This document shows positions 1 to 6,430 of a stretch of DNA of 9,293 nt, piece by piece; the first letter of the stretch is position 1, and each line of letters starts with the position of its first letter. Under the pieces are notes generated by a model that was not told where the DNA came from, made no database searches, and saw only the letters and a program-made list of their open reading frames with translations. The position numbers and the translations under genes were made by a program. Source of the stretch: Pseudomonadota bacterium (GTDB lineage Bacteria; Desulfobacterota; Anaeroferrophillalia; Anaeroferrophillales; Tharpellaceae); assembly GCA_015486445.1 (NCBI GenBank), contig WFRT01000097.1, positions 1 through 9,293 on the forward strand. Reading direction: 5' to 3'.

Positions 1-191
1 ATCCGAACCTCGCCGACCGAGGCGCCGTGAAACCAGGTGCCGCCGGCCGGGGATCTCGCCCCGGGAAAGCGCAAACCCAGGCGCTCGCCAAGCCCAGCCA
101 GGCTGCCCTGGCGATGATACATGTAGACCAGGAGCAGGGGCCAGCCCAAAAGCAGGAAGAGACAGAGGAGAAAATTGTAAGCTGGATACAT
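1..191 (-). CDS. waaA: 3-deoxy-D-manno-octulosonic acid (Kdo) transferase, N-terminal part
   Basis: Only the first 63 codons are in the window; the gene continues past the left edge. WaaA (KdtA) transfers Kdo from CMP-Kdo to lipid A precursors at the inner membrane during lipopolysaccharide synthesis. The visible part begins MYPAYNFLLC and has one hydrophobic segment at about residues 5-23, matching the N-terminal membrane anchor of the family. A GERLGLRFP segment follows at residues 36-44, and then WFHGASVGEV at residues 53-62. The last is the family's hallmark W-x-H-x-x-SVGE motif, where the catalytic glutamate lies. The ATG overlaps the TGA stop of the upstream nucleotidyltransferase by one base (TGATG), so the two are probably translationally coupled. 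The fragment is short, but the combination of anchor and SVGE motif is distinctive. Confidence 0.85.
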   Translation of the reverse strand, partial: MYPAYNFLLCLFLLLGWPLLLVYMYHRQGSLAGLGERLGLRFPGARSPAGGTWFHGASVGEVR

Positions 192-940
192 CAGACCTGG
201 CCTCGCGCCGGGAAACCGAGCCGCCGCGCCAGTTCCGGCCGGGCGGCAAGATCGTTTTCAAGAGCCTCGAGATCACCGGGAGTCCCCACATCCCGCCAGT
301 AGTAATTTTCATCGCCATCCATCACCCGGGCCAAAAGATCCCGGCGGCCGGAATCGAGCAGGCGCTGATAGAAAGGAACCAGGGGGAAAACCGGCTCCGG
401 GCAGCGCTGCAGCAGTCTGAACAGCCGCGGGGAACAGACCTGGATGCCGGTATAGGCCAGCAGCCGGCGCCCGGGCCGTGGCCGACTGAGGCCGAAAGCG
501 GTAATCCGCCCCCCATCGTCAACCTCGACCTGGTTGTAGCGCGGGTGGTCGTGCAGGATCATCGTCACCAGGGCCTTTTCCCGCCGGTATCGGTCCAGGG
601 CCAGGGCCGGGGAAAGATCGCTGACCACGTCGACATTGACCGTGGCCAGAAACCGGCCGCGGGCAAACGCCATGGCCCGGCGCAGGCCGCCGCCGGTATC
701 GAGAATCGGGGCTTCGCGCAGCAAACGGACTTCCCGGAAACCGGCGGCCGAGGTTGCAAGAAAAGCTTCCAGCTGTTCCACCCGGTAGTGCCCATTAACC
801 AACAGGGCCGCCGGTTTCAAAGGGCGCAGGCGCTCCAGCCAGAGTCCCAGCAGCGGCTGGCCGGCAACCGGAACCAGGGCTTTAGGCAGGTGTTCGGTCA
901 GAGGCCGCAGTCGGGTGCCGAAACCGGCCGCCAGAATCAT
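191..940 (-). CDS. NDP-sugar nucleotidyltransferase (MurU/HddC-like sugar-1-phosphate NTP transferase)
   Basis: This enzyme joins a nucleoside triphosphate to a sugar 1-phosphate to make an NDP-sugar and pyrophosphate in the cytoplasm. The protein (249 residues from ATG) opens with MILAAGFGTRLRPLT. Gly6-Arg10 form the nucleotide-binding GxGTR loop and P19-K20 is the conserved P-K pair. ILDTGGGL lies at 79-86, NVD (metal-binding D104) at 102-104, and DVGTP at 217-221 near the C-terminus. These are all marks of the NTP_transferase family. The sugar and base cannot be read from the sequence; MurNAc-1-P uridylyltransferase (MurU) and heptose-1-P guanylyltransferase types are the closest in size. 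The frame is open to a TTG at 1000, which has AAGG nine bases upstream. I prefer the ATG at 940 because family members start just before the first beta strand. It overlaps waaA by one base, suggesting a role in lipopolysaccharide or envelope sugars. Confidence 0.85.
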   Translation of the reverse strand: MILAAGFGTRLRPLTEHLPKALVPVAGQPLLGLWLERLRPLKPAALLVNGHYRVEQLEAFLATSAAGFREVRLLREAPILDTGGGLRRAMAFARGRFLATVNVDVVSDLSPALALDRYRREKALVTMILHDHPRYNQVEVDDGGRITAFGLSRPRPGRRLLAYTGIQVCSPRLFRLLQRCPEPVFPLVPFYQRLLDSGRRDLLARVMDGDENYYWRDVGTPGDLEALENDLAARPELARRLGFPARGQV

Positions 941-1146
941 CAGGCTGCCCCCGGCCAACGCCGGCGGCGGGGAGCTGGGAAAAATAATTTCTCTTGCCAA
1001 AAGGTGTCGCCTTAGTCTATATCAAAATTGTTTTGTTAAAACCCGGGCCGGCCACAAACCCCGCCGTTTACAACTCTTTTTGAGCGGGGCCGGCAAAGAC
1101 CGGAAAGCGCAACTTACCGTATCACATACCATAAGGAATTGTAATC
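941..1146. other. divergent intergenic region
   Basis: This spacer separates the minus-strand nucleotidyltransferase from plus-strand ahbD, so it should hold both promoters. On the minus strand a TATAGA (1016-1021) could be a -10, with no convincing -35. On the plus strand I see no good -35/-10 pair. The only clear signal is the ribosome site AAGGA (1133-1137), 9 bases before the ahbD ATG. A short inverted repeat CAAAA-TTG-TTTTG (1023-1035) could be an operator or chance. No RNA gene or small coding region is evident. Confidence 0.4.
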
Positions 1147-2259
1147 ATGTCTTCTGCCTCCTCCCACCCCGGCCATCCGGGCGGGCATCCCAAAAGCGGT
1201 GACGACCAGGCCCCGGAACTGCGGATGATCGCCTGGGAAACCACCCGCAGCTGCAACCTTTCCTGCATCCACTGCCGGGCCTCGGCTGAAAAAGGCCCCT
1301 ACCCGGGTGAACTCGACACCCGGGCGGCACTCGCTTTCCTTGACCACGTGGCCGCTTTCAGCAAGCCGGTCATCATCCTGACCGGCGGCGAGCCCCTGCT
1401 CCGGGAAGACATCTTCGAACTCGCGACTTACGGCACCAAACTCGGCCTGCGCATGGTCATGGCCACCAACGGAACCCTGGTCAACGAGGAGAGTATCAAG
1501 AAGATGATCGACTCCGGGATTCAACGCATCAGTGTCAGTCTCGACGGCTCCAGCGCCGCCACCCATGACAGCTTCCGCAAGGTCGACGGCTCATTCGCGG
1601 CCTCTTTAAAGGCCCTCGACTTCGCCCGCGAGGCGGGACTCGATTTCCAGGTCAACACGACGATCACCAAGCTCAACCTCAGCGAAATTCCGGCCATCCT
1701 CGATTTGACCGTTAGCCTCGGCGCCGTCGCCCACCATATCTTCCTGCTGGTCCCGACCGGCCGGGGCAAGGAACTCGAGGAGCAGGAGATCCCGGCCGCA
1801 GAGTACGAACGCACCTTAAACTGGTTTTACGACCAGCGCGACAAGGTGCCGCTCCAGCTCAAGGCCACCTGCGCGCCTCACTACATGCGCATCCTGCGCC
1901 AGCGCAGCAAGGCCGAAGGCAAAAAAGTCACCTTCAAAACCCACGGTCTCGACGCCGTCACCCGGGGCTGTCTCGGCGGCATCGGCTTCTGCTTCGTCTC
2001 CCATACCGGCGAGGTCCAGCCCTGCGGCTATCTCGAGGCCCTGGCCGGCAATATCAAGGAAACCGGTTTCCAGGAGATCTGGGAGAAATCGGCGGTTTTC
2101 ACCCGGCTGCGCGATTACGACGCCCTCGAAGGCAAATGCGGCATCTGCGAATACAAAAGGGTCTGCGGCGGCTGCCGGGCCCGGGCTTTCGAGGCCACCG
2201 GCAACTTCATGGCCGAGGAGCCCTACTGCGTCTACGAACCCCGAAAAGCGAGAAAGTAG
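1147..2259 (+). CDS. ahbD: radical SAM heme b synthase AhbD (Fe-coproporphyrin III oxidative decarboxylase)
   Basis: AhbD performs the last step of the siroheme-dependent heme pathway: radical oxidative decarboxylation of two propionates of Fe-coproporphyrin III to the vinyl groups of heme b. The 370-residue protein carries the radical SAM cluster motif CNLSCIHC (C36, C40, C43) and the SAM-binding GGEP at 80-83. Its cysteine-rich C-terminus (C275, C282, C293, C331, C334, C340, C343, C361) is like the SPASM-type auxiliary cluster region of AhbC, AhbD and NirJ. RMIAWETTRSCN and HHIFLLVPTGRGKE closely resemble what I recall of Desulfovibrio AhbD. The N-terminus (HPGHPGGHP, residues 7-15) is also like heme b synthases. 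The start is firm: AAGGA lies 9 bases upstream of ATG. The main alternative is the paralogue AhbC (didecarboxysiroheme deacetylase). No other ahb gene is in the window. Confidence 0.8.
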   Translation: MSSASSHPGHPGGHPKSGDDQAPELRMIAWETTRSCNLSCIHCRASAEKGPYPGELDTRAALAFLDHVAAFSKPVIILTGGEPLLREDIFELATYGTKLGLRMVMATNGTLVNEESIKKMIDSGIQRISVSLDGSSAATHDSFRKVDGSFAASLKALDFAREAGLDFQVNTTITKLNLSEIPAILDLTVSLGAVAHHIFLLVPTGRGKELEEQEIPAAEYERTLNWFYDQRDKVPLQLKATCAPHYMRILRQRSKAEGKKVTFKTHGLDAVTRGCLGGIGFCFVSHTGEVQPCGYLEALAGNIKETGFQEIWEKSAVFTRLRDYDALEGKCGICEYKRVCGGCRARAFEATGNFMAEEPYCVYEPRKARK

Positions 2260-2309
2260 ACACCCGGCCCGTCACCGCGGCGCCCGGCCCGGGCCGCCAG
2301 ATTTAAATC

Positions 2310-2326
2310 GGAAAGCCCGGCTTTCC
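2310..2326 (+). other. small hairpin in the leader of the DUF456 gene
   Basis: A perfect 7-bp stem, GGAAAGC and GCTTTCC around a CCG loop, lies between ahbD and the DUF456 gene, 13 bases before that gene's ribosome site (AAGG, 2339-2342). No T-run follows, so it is not an intrinsic terminator. It could stabilise the processed mRNA or be chance in GC-rich DNA. Confidence 0.3.
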
Positions 2327-2349
2327 AGACCATGGGATAAGGCTGTCAA

Positions 2350-2856
2350 TTGGAACTGATCGTTTTAAGCGTCCTCTGTTTTTTCGGCCTGATCGGAACC
2401 CTGCTGCCGGCCCTGCCGGGCAGCAGCCTGATCTTCATCGGCATCCTGGTCTACGCCGTGATGACCCATTTCCAGGCGATCAGCGGAGTCCAGCTCTTTA
2501 TCCTCTTTGCCCTGATGCTGGTCGGCGCGGTCGGCCAGTTCCTGATCACCAGTTTCGGGGCCCGGGTCATGGGCGCCGGCAGGTACGGCATCATCGGCGC
2601 TTTTGTCGGCTTCGTCCTCGGCACGATCTTCATTCCGGCCCCCGGCGGCTGCCTGCTCGGGGCCTTTGCCGGAGCTTTCATCTGCGAGATGGCCTTTGCC
2701 ATGAAAAACGAAAACGAAAGTCTCAAGGCCGGAATCGGGGCGGTTATCGGCGCCCTGTTCAGCCTTTTTTTCGAGTTTTTCATCGGCATCGTCATGGTCG
2801 CCTACACCCTCTACCTGATCTGGCGGACAATGCCGCCCAACCAGCTTTTGATATAA
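2350..2856 (+). CDS. DUF456 family integral membrane protein
   Basis: A 168-residue, very hydrophobic protein of the DUF456 family, whose function is unknown. The family trait is visible at the N-terminus: a first helix followed by GLIGTLLPALPGSSLIFIG (13-31), with the conserved Gly/Pro turn between helices 1 and 2. I count about six membrane segments, roughly at residues 2-20, 23-40, 47-67, 78-96, 97-114 and 126-158. A short polar loop, KNENESLK, lies near 118-125. The start is TTG at 2350: AAGG (2339-2342) lies 7 bases upstream, and the only nearby ATG (2332) runs straight into a stop. It follows ahbD after 90 bp and may be co-transcribed. The neighbours give no clear hint of function. The length is normal for the family. 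Confidence 0.8.
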   Translation: MELIVLSVLCFFGLIGTLLPALPGSSLIFIGILVYAVMTHFQAISGVQLFILFALMLVGAVGQFLITSFGARVMGAGRYGIIGAFVGFVLGTIFIPAPGGCLLGAFAGAFICEMAFAMKNENESLKAGIGAVIGALFSLFFEFFIGIVMVAYTLYLIWRTMPPNQLLI

Positions 2857-2956
2857 GTTGCCAGCGCTCCCGAAGCGCCTGCCGGGGAATAAAAAATTCT
2901 CATATATTACAGTCAATTAACAACTTTGCCGACAATTTACAAGAATGAAAAAATGA

Positions 2957-2983
2957 TTGACAGCGGCAGGGGCCCGGTGTAAT
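2957..2983 (+). promoter_or_regulatory. putative sigma70 promoter of korDABC
   Basis: A perfect -35 hexamer TTGACA (2957-2962) is followed, after a short 15-base spacer, by TGTAAT (2978-2983; 5 of 6 to consensus). About 70 bases of AT-rich DNA upstream could act as an UP element, in contrast with the GC-rich genes around. Transcription would begin near 2990, about 60 bases before korD. The short spacer lowers confidence. Confidence 0.45.
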
Positions 2984-3049
2984 CAAACCCCATAACCTCC
3001 AACCTTCCACATCGCATTTGAACCCTCAATCGAACAGAGTATCGGACTT

Positions 3050-3301
3050 ATGAGCACGGCCCGAAAAAAATCCCCGGCCGGTGCCGCCGGCAGCGGCGCC
3101 AAAGAACATCCCCGGATCACCATCTTCCACGACTGGTGCAAACACTGCGGCATCTGCGTCGCCTTCTGCCCGAAGGAGGTCCTGGCCATGGATGAAAACC
3201 GCAAGGTCTACCCCAAGTTTCCGGAAAACTGCATCGCCTGCCACATGTGTGAGCTGCGCTGCCCCGATTTCGCCATCAATGTCGCGGAGGTGAAAAAATG
3301 A
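3050..3301 (+). CDS. korD: 2-oxoacid:ferredoxin oxidoreductase, ferredoxin-like delta subunit
   Basis: An 83-residue 2x[4Fe-4S] ferredoxin-like subunit that passes electrons from the KorAB catalytic core to soluble ferredoxin. Two cluster motifs are seen: CKHCGICVAFCP (C30, C33, C36, C40) and CIACHMCELRCP (C61, C64, C67, C71). In this fold the fourth cysteine of each motif completes the other cluster. A basic, flexible tail of about 20 residues precedes the domain. No strong ribosome site stands before the ATG; a weak CGGA is close to it. It is the first gene of the kor operon, and its TGA overlaps the korA ATG by four bases (ATGA). DCWK-type KorD subunits of Desulfobacterota and archaea have this size. 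Assignment to a 2-oxoglutarate enzyme rather than another 2-oxoacid enzyme rests on the neighbours. Confidence 0.85.
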   Translation: MSTARKKSPAGAAGSGAKEHPRITIFHDWCKHCGICVAFCPKEVLAMDENRKVYPKFPENCIACHMCELRCPDFAINVAEVKK

Positions 3302-4440
3302 GAAAAAAGCCTTCCTACCAGTTGATGCAGGGCAATGAGGCCGCGGCCGAGGGAGCCCTGGCGGCCGGAGTCAACTTTTTTGCCGGCTACCCAATCACCC
3401 CGTCGACCGAGATCGCCGAAATTCTGGCCGACCGGCTGCCGGCCAACGGCGGCAAATTCATCCAGATGGAAGATGAAATCGGCTCCATCGCGGCCATTAT
3501 CGGGGCGTCGATCGGGGGCTGTAAAAGCCTGACCGCAACCTCGGGACCGGGTTTTTCGCTGATGCAGGAAAACCTGGGCTTCGCCTGTCTGGCCGAGGTG
3601 CCGCTGGTTATTGTCAACGTCATGCGCGGCGGGCCTTCAACCGGAATGCCGACCAGCCCTTCCCAGGGCGACGTCATGCAGTCGCGCTGGGGAACCCACG
3701 GCGACCATCCGATCATTGTTCTCTCCCCGGCCAGTGTCGAAGAGACCTTTCATTACACGATCAAGGCGGTAAACCTGGCGGAAAAATACCGCAACCCGGT
3801 AATCGTCCTGATGGACGAGGTTATCGGTCACATGCGGGCCCGGGTCAGCCTGCCGCCCTGGCCCATGGTCGAACGGGTCAACCGGGTCAAACCCAACATG
3901 CCCCCGGAATGGTACAACCCGTATGAACGCCAGGCTTCCGGCGTGGCCCCGATGGCCGCCTTCGGTGACGGCTACCGCTACCACGTCACCGGCCTGGTCC
4001 ACGACGCCAAGGGCTTTCCTACCGCCAACCCCAATGAGGCCCGTGACAATCTGCGGGGCCTGTTCGCCAAGATCGAGCGCGGCTTCCGCGAAATCTGCCT
4101 GGTTGACTACGAGGAGATGGAAGACGCCGAACATGCCATTGTCGCCTACGGCTGCATGGTGCTTTCGGCCCGTTCGGCCCTCGAACAGCTGCGCGAGGCC
4201 GGCCACAGGGTCGGCCTGATCAAGCTCGGCACCCTCTGGCCTTTCCCCCGCTTCGCCCTCGAGCGCTACCTGCCGCAGCTCAAAAACATTATCGTCCCCG
4301 AACTCAACCTGGGCCAGGTTTACCGCGAAGTATTGAGGGTCAACGCCGGCCACGCCAATATCGAAAAGATCAACCGGATCAACGGGACCATCATCACCCC
4401 CGAGGAAATCATCAAGACGGTTAAAGGACTGATACGATGA
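3298..4440 (+). CDS. korA: 2-oxoglutarate:ferredoxin oxidoreductase, alpha subunit
   Basis: KorA binds the 2-oxoacid and CoA side of the enzyme that interconverts 2-oxoglutarate + CoA + oxidised ferredoxin with succinyl-CoA + CO2 + reduced ferredoxin in the cytoplasm. The 380 residues contain the pyrimidine-binding domain first: GYPITPSTEI at 30-39, then the MEDEIGSIAA stretch with conserved acidic residues at 58-60. A TATSGPGFSLM segment and VMRGGPSTGMPT follow, the latter being the substrate loop typical of KorA. The transketolase C-terminal-like domain II follows. The length is that of stand-alone KorA, without a fused gamma domain. It overlaps both korD and korB by ATGA, arguing for coupled translation. 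A 2-ketoisovalerate-type (Vor) or other 2-oxoacid specificity cannot be ruled out from sequence alone. Confidence 0.88.
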   Translation: MRKKPSYQLMQGNEAAAEGALAAGVNFFAGYPITPSTEIAEILADRLPANGGKFIQMEDEIGSIAAIIGASIGGCKSLTATSGPGFSLMQENLGFACLAEVPLVIVNVMRGGPSTGMPTSPSQGDVMQSRWGTHGDHPIIVLSPASVEETFHYTIKAVNLAEKYRNPVIVLMDEVIGHMRARVSLPPWPMVERVNRVKPNMPPEWYNPYERQASGVAPMAAFGDGYRYHVTGLVHDAKGFPTANPNEARDNLRGLFAKIERGFREICLVDYEEMEDAEHAIVAYGCMVLSARSALEQLREAGHRVGLIKLGTLWPFPRFALERYLPQLKNIIVPELNLGQVYREVLRVNAGHANIEKINRINGTIITPEEIIKTVKGLIR

Positions 4441-5273
4441 TCAGCAACAGCGAACTGGTCAAAAAATATTTCCGCTACAACAAGAAATTTCCCCATATCT
4501 GGTGTCCGGGATGCGGGATCGGCACGATCCTGGGAAGCATGCTGCGGGCTATCGACGATCTCGAGCTCGAAAAAGACGACATCGCTTTCGTCTCCGGCAT
4601 CGGCTGTACCGGCCGGGCCCCGGTCTACGTCGACTTCAACACCCTGCACACGACCCACGGCCGGGCCCTGCCCTTTGCCACCGGGCTGAAACTGGCCCGG
4701 CCGGAGCTGAAGGTCATTGTCGCCACCGGAGACGGCGATTCGACGGCCATCGGCGGCAACCACCTGATTCACGCCTGCCGCCGCAACATCGACATCACGA
4801 CGATCATCTTCAACAACTACATCTACGGCATGACCGGGGGCCAGTACAGTCCCACCACGCCGCACGGGGACAAGGCCTACACCTGCAAGCTCGGCAATAT
4901 TGAACGGCCCTTCAACATCTCGGCCCTGGTCGAAGCGGCCGGGGCCACCTTCGTCGGCCGCTCCACCAGCTACCACACCCTGCAGCTCAAAAACATCATC
5001 AAGCGGGCCATCCAGCACAAGGGCTTTTCCGTTGTCGAGGTCATCACCCACTGCCCGACCACCTATGGCCGGATCAACCGCAAGGGGGGCGCCGTCGAGA
5101 TGCTTGAATGGCAGAAAGAGGTGGCCGTCGACCGGGAGAAGGCCGCCAAGATGAGCCCGGAAGAGCTCGAAGGAAAAATTGTCACCGGCATCCTGCTGGA
5201 AAGAGAGCTGCCGGAATTCTGTGAACAGTACGACACCATTATCGAAAAGGCGCAAAGCCTCGACAAGGGGTAA
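4437..5273 (+). CDS. korB: 2-oxoglutarate:ferredoxin oxidoreductase, beta subunit (TPP-binding)
   Basis: KorB holds thiamine diphosphate and the proximal [4Fe-4S] cluster of the oxidoreductase. In the 278 residues the TPP/Mg site is plain: GDGD at 98-101, then NNYIYGMTGGQ from 126, about 28 residues on, as in the GDG-(x)n-NN motif. Four cysteines, C23 and C26 (CPGCG), C57 and C206 (HCPTTYGR), are placed like the cluster ligands of related pyruvate and 2-oxoacid ferredoxin oxidoreductases. SPTTPHG follows the TPP motif as is usual in KorB. The ATG overlaps the korA stop by four bases. korC starts 6 bases after its stop. Nothing appears missing or truncated. Confidence 0.9.
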   Translation: MISNSELVKKYFRYNKKFPHIWCPGCGIGTILGSMLRAIDDLELEKDDIAFVSGIGCTGRAPVYVDFNTLHTTHGRALPFATGLKLARPELKVIVATGDGDSTAIGGNHLIHACRRNIDITTIIFNNYIYGMTGGQYSPTTPHGDKAYTCKLGNIERPFNISALVEAAGATFVGRSTSYHTLQLKNIIKRAIQHKGFSVVEVITHCPTTYGRINRKGGAVEMLEWQKEVAVDREKAAKMSPEELEGKIVTGILLERELPEFCEQYDTIIEKAQSLDKG

Positions 5274-5279
5274 ACAGGC

Positions 5280-5873
5280 GTGAAAAAGAAAAAACAGGAA
5301 CGGGTTGAAATAAGGTTGGCGGGCAGTGGCGGCCAGGGATTGATCACGGCCGGCATCATCCTCGCCGAGGCCGCCATCCTGGATGGCAAAAACGTGGTCC
5401 AGAGCCAATCCTACGGCCCCGAGGCCCGCGGCGGCGCCAGCCGGGCCGAGGTCATCATTGCCAAAGGGGCAATCTACTTTCCCAAGGCCTCCTGGGTCGA
5501 CATCCTCCTGGCCATGAGTCAGAAGGCCAGCGACCAGTACGCCTTCAACCTCAAGCCCGACGGAGTCTTTATCGTGGACGCCACCTATGTCAACCAGATC
5601 CCGACGACCAGCGCCCTGGCCATCCCGATATCGGCCCGAACCCGGGAGAAGTTCGGCAAAGAGCTCTTCAGCAATATCGTGGCACTGGGAGTGATCTGCG
5701 AGGCCACCGGGGTGGTCACCCCCAAGGCGCTCGAGGCCGCCATCAGCGACCGGGTCCCGGACGGTACTGAAAAAATCAATTCCGAGGCTTTCAATTTCGG
5801 CCGCAAGCTGGCCCGTGAGGCACTCAAGGAAAGAGACGAAGGCGAAGACGAAATTATCGAGGCCGACAGCTGA
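5280..5873 (+). CDS. korC: 2-oxoglutarate:ferredoxin oxidoreductase, gamma subunit
   Basis: A 197-residue gamma subunit that supports the KorAB core and helps bind CoA. GSGGQG (15-20) near the start and SYGPEARGG (about 43-51) are the hallmark motifs of the gamma family. The C-terminal tail is highly charged (KERDEGEDEIIEAD) and probably disordered. The start is GTG at 5280, with AGGGG of the end of korB 9 bases upstream. There is no ATG nearby, and the KKKKQERVEIRL lead-in is normal. The gene closes the korDABC operon; a strong intrinsic terminator begins 33 bases after its stop. The D-A-B-C order is a known arrangement of four-gene kor operons. Confidence 0.88.
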   Translation: MKKKKQERVEIRLAGSGGQGLITAGIILAEAAILDGKNVVQSQSYGPEARGGASRAEVIIAKGAIYFPKASWVDILLAMSQKASDQYAFNLKPDGVFIVDATYVNQIPTTSALAIPISARTREKFGKELFSNIVALGVICEATGVVTPKALEAAISDRVPDGTEKINSEAFNFGRKLAREALKERDEGEDEIIEADS

Positions 5874-5905
5874 GGCCCGGCAACGAAAACAACGAAAAAG
5901 CCGAA

Positions 5906-5952
5906 GGCCTGTCCGCCAGCGTTCTGCAACGCTGGCGGACGGGCCTTTTTTT
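5906..5952 (+). terminator. strong intrinsic terminator of korDABC, probably bidirectional
   Basis: An 18-bp stem (5906-5923 with 5928-5945; one G-U pair) with a 4-base CTGC loop is followed by seven T (5946-5952). On the opposite strand the same stem is followed, after a short GC-containing stretch, by T5 (from the A-run at 5895-5899) and further T-rich sequence. It can therefore also end transcripts from rnpB, whose 3' end is only about 12 bases away. Confidence 0.92.
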
Positions 5953-5964
5953 ACGACAGGTGGG

Positions 5965-6393
5965 AAAACGGGCCGGAGTCGGTCTGTAAGCCGAATTCTG
6001 TTCCCCCGTAAAGGGGTGGTGACCATTCATCTAGGACTGCGGTCACCCGCAGCCTCAAGCAACCTACCCGTTCCGCCGAGCCGGGTAAACCGGCCCCTGA
6101 GACGAGCAGCCTCATTCTCCCTTAAGGAAGAAGACGAAACCTATTTGGTCTTGCACCGGATGGGGTTTACCTATCTGCCGATGTCGCCACCGGCAATGGT
6201 GAGCTCTTACCTCGCCTTTTCACCCTTACCCCCTGAACGGGGGCGGTCTGTTTTCTGTGGCACTTGCCTGCCGGTCGCCCGGACTTCGCGTTACGAAGCA
6301 TCCCGCTCTGTGGTGTTCGGACTTTCCTCCCGCCTCCCCCGGCTCGATGCCGGAAGAAGCCGGCGGCCACCCGACCGGCTCCGACCCGTTTTT
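5965..6393 (-). ncRNA. rnpB: RNase P RNA (type A)
   Basis: This is the catalytic RNA that matures tRNA 5' ends together with RnpA. Read on the minus strand, it carries the conserved GAGGAAAGTCCGAACACC near its 5' end (6312-6329). The L15 loop GGTAAACCCC (6162-6171) contains the GGU that pairs with tRNA CCA, followed by GCAAGACCAAATAGG. The block GATGAATGGTCACC comes next, and the closing block ACAGAATTCGGCTTACAGACC lies near the 3' end. The ends were placed by pairing AAAACGGGTCGGAG at the 5' side with CTCCGGCCCGTTTT at the 3' side as helix P1, giving about 429 nt, slightly long for type A. The exact ends are uncertain by a few bases. It lies 38 bases after cdsZ on the same strand. Confidence 0.93.
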
Positions 6394-6430
6394 CCTCCTG
6401 CCACCAGTCTGTCAGGCCTCAACTCGGAGG

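Noticed and set aside
1023..1035. CAAAA-TTG-TTTTG inverted repeat as an FNR/CRP-type operator
   Set aside because: The arms do not match the known half-sites and it is within AT-rich spacer where short repeats occur by chance.
2864..2878. GCGCT-CCCGA-AGCGC hairpin after the DUF456 gene
   Set aside because: Only five base pairs and no T-run follows, so it is not convincing as a terminator.
2365..2916. Minus-strand open frame of 183 codons opposite the DUF456 gene
   Set aside because: Highly charged mirror of a membrane protein gene, with no recognisable domain; the plus-strand frame has family motifs and a good ribosome site.
4320..6026. Minus-strand open frame of 568 codons opposite korB and korC
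   Set aside because: It lies antisense to two clear genes, crosses the terminator, and its product is a D/G/V-rich low-complexity string with no family motif. Such shadows are normal in GC-rich genes with strong third-position bias.
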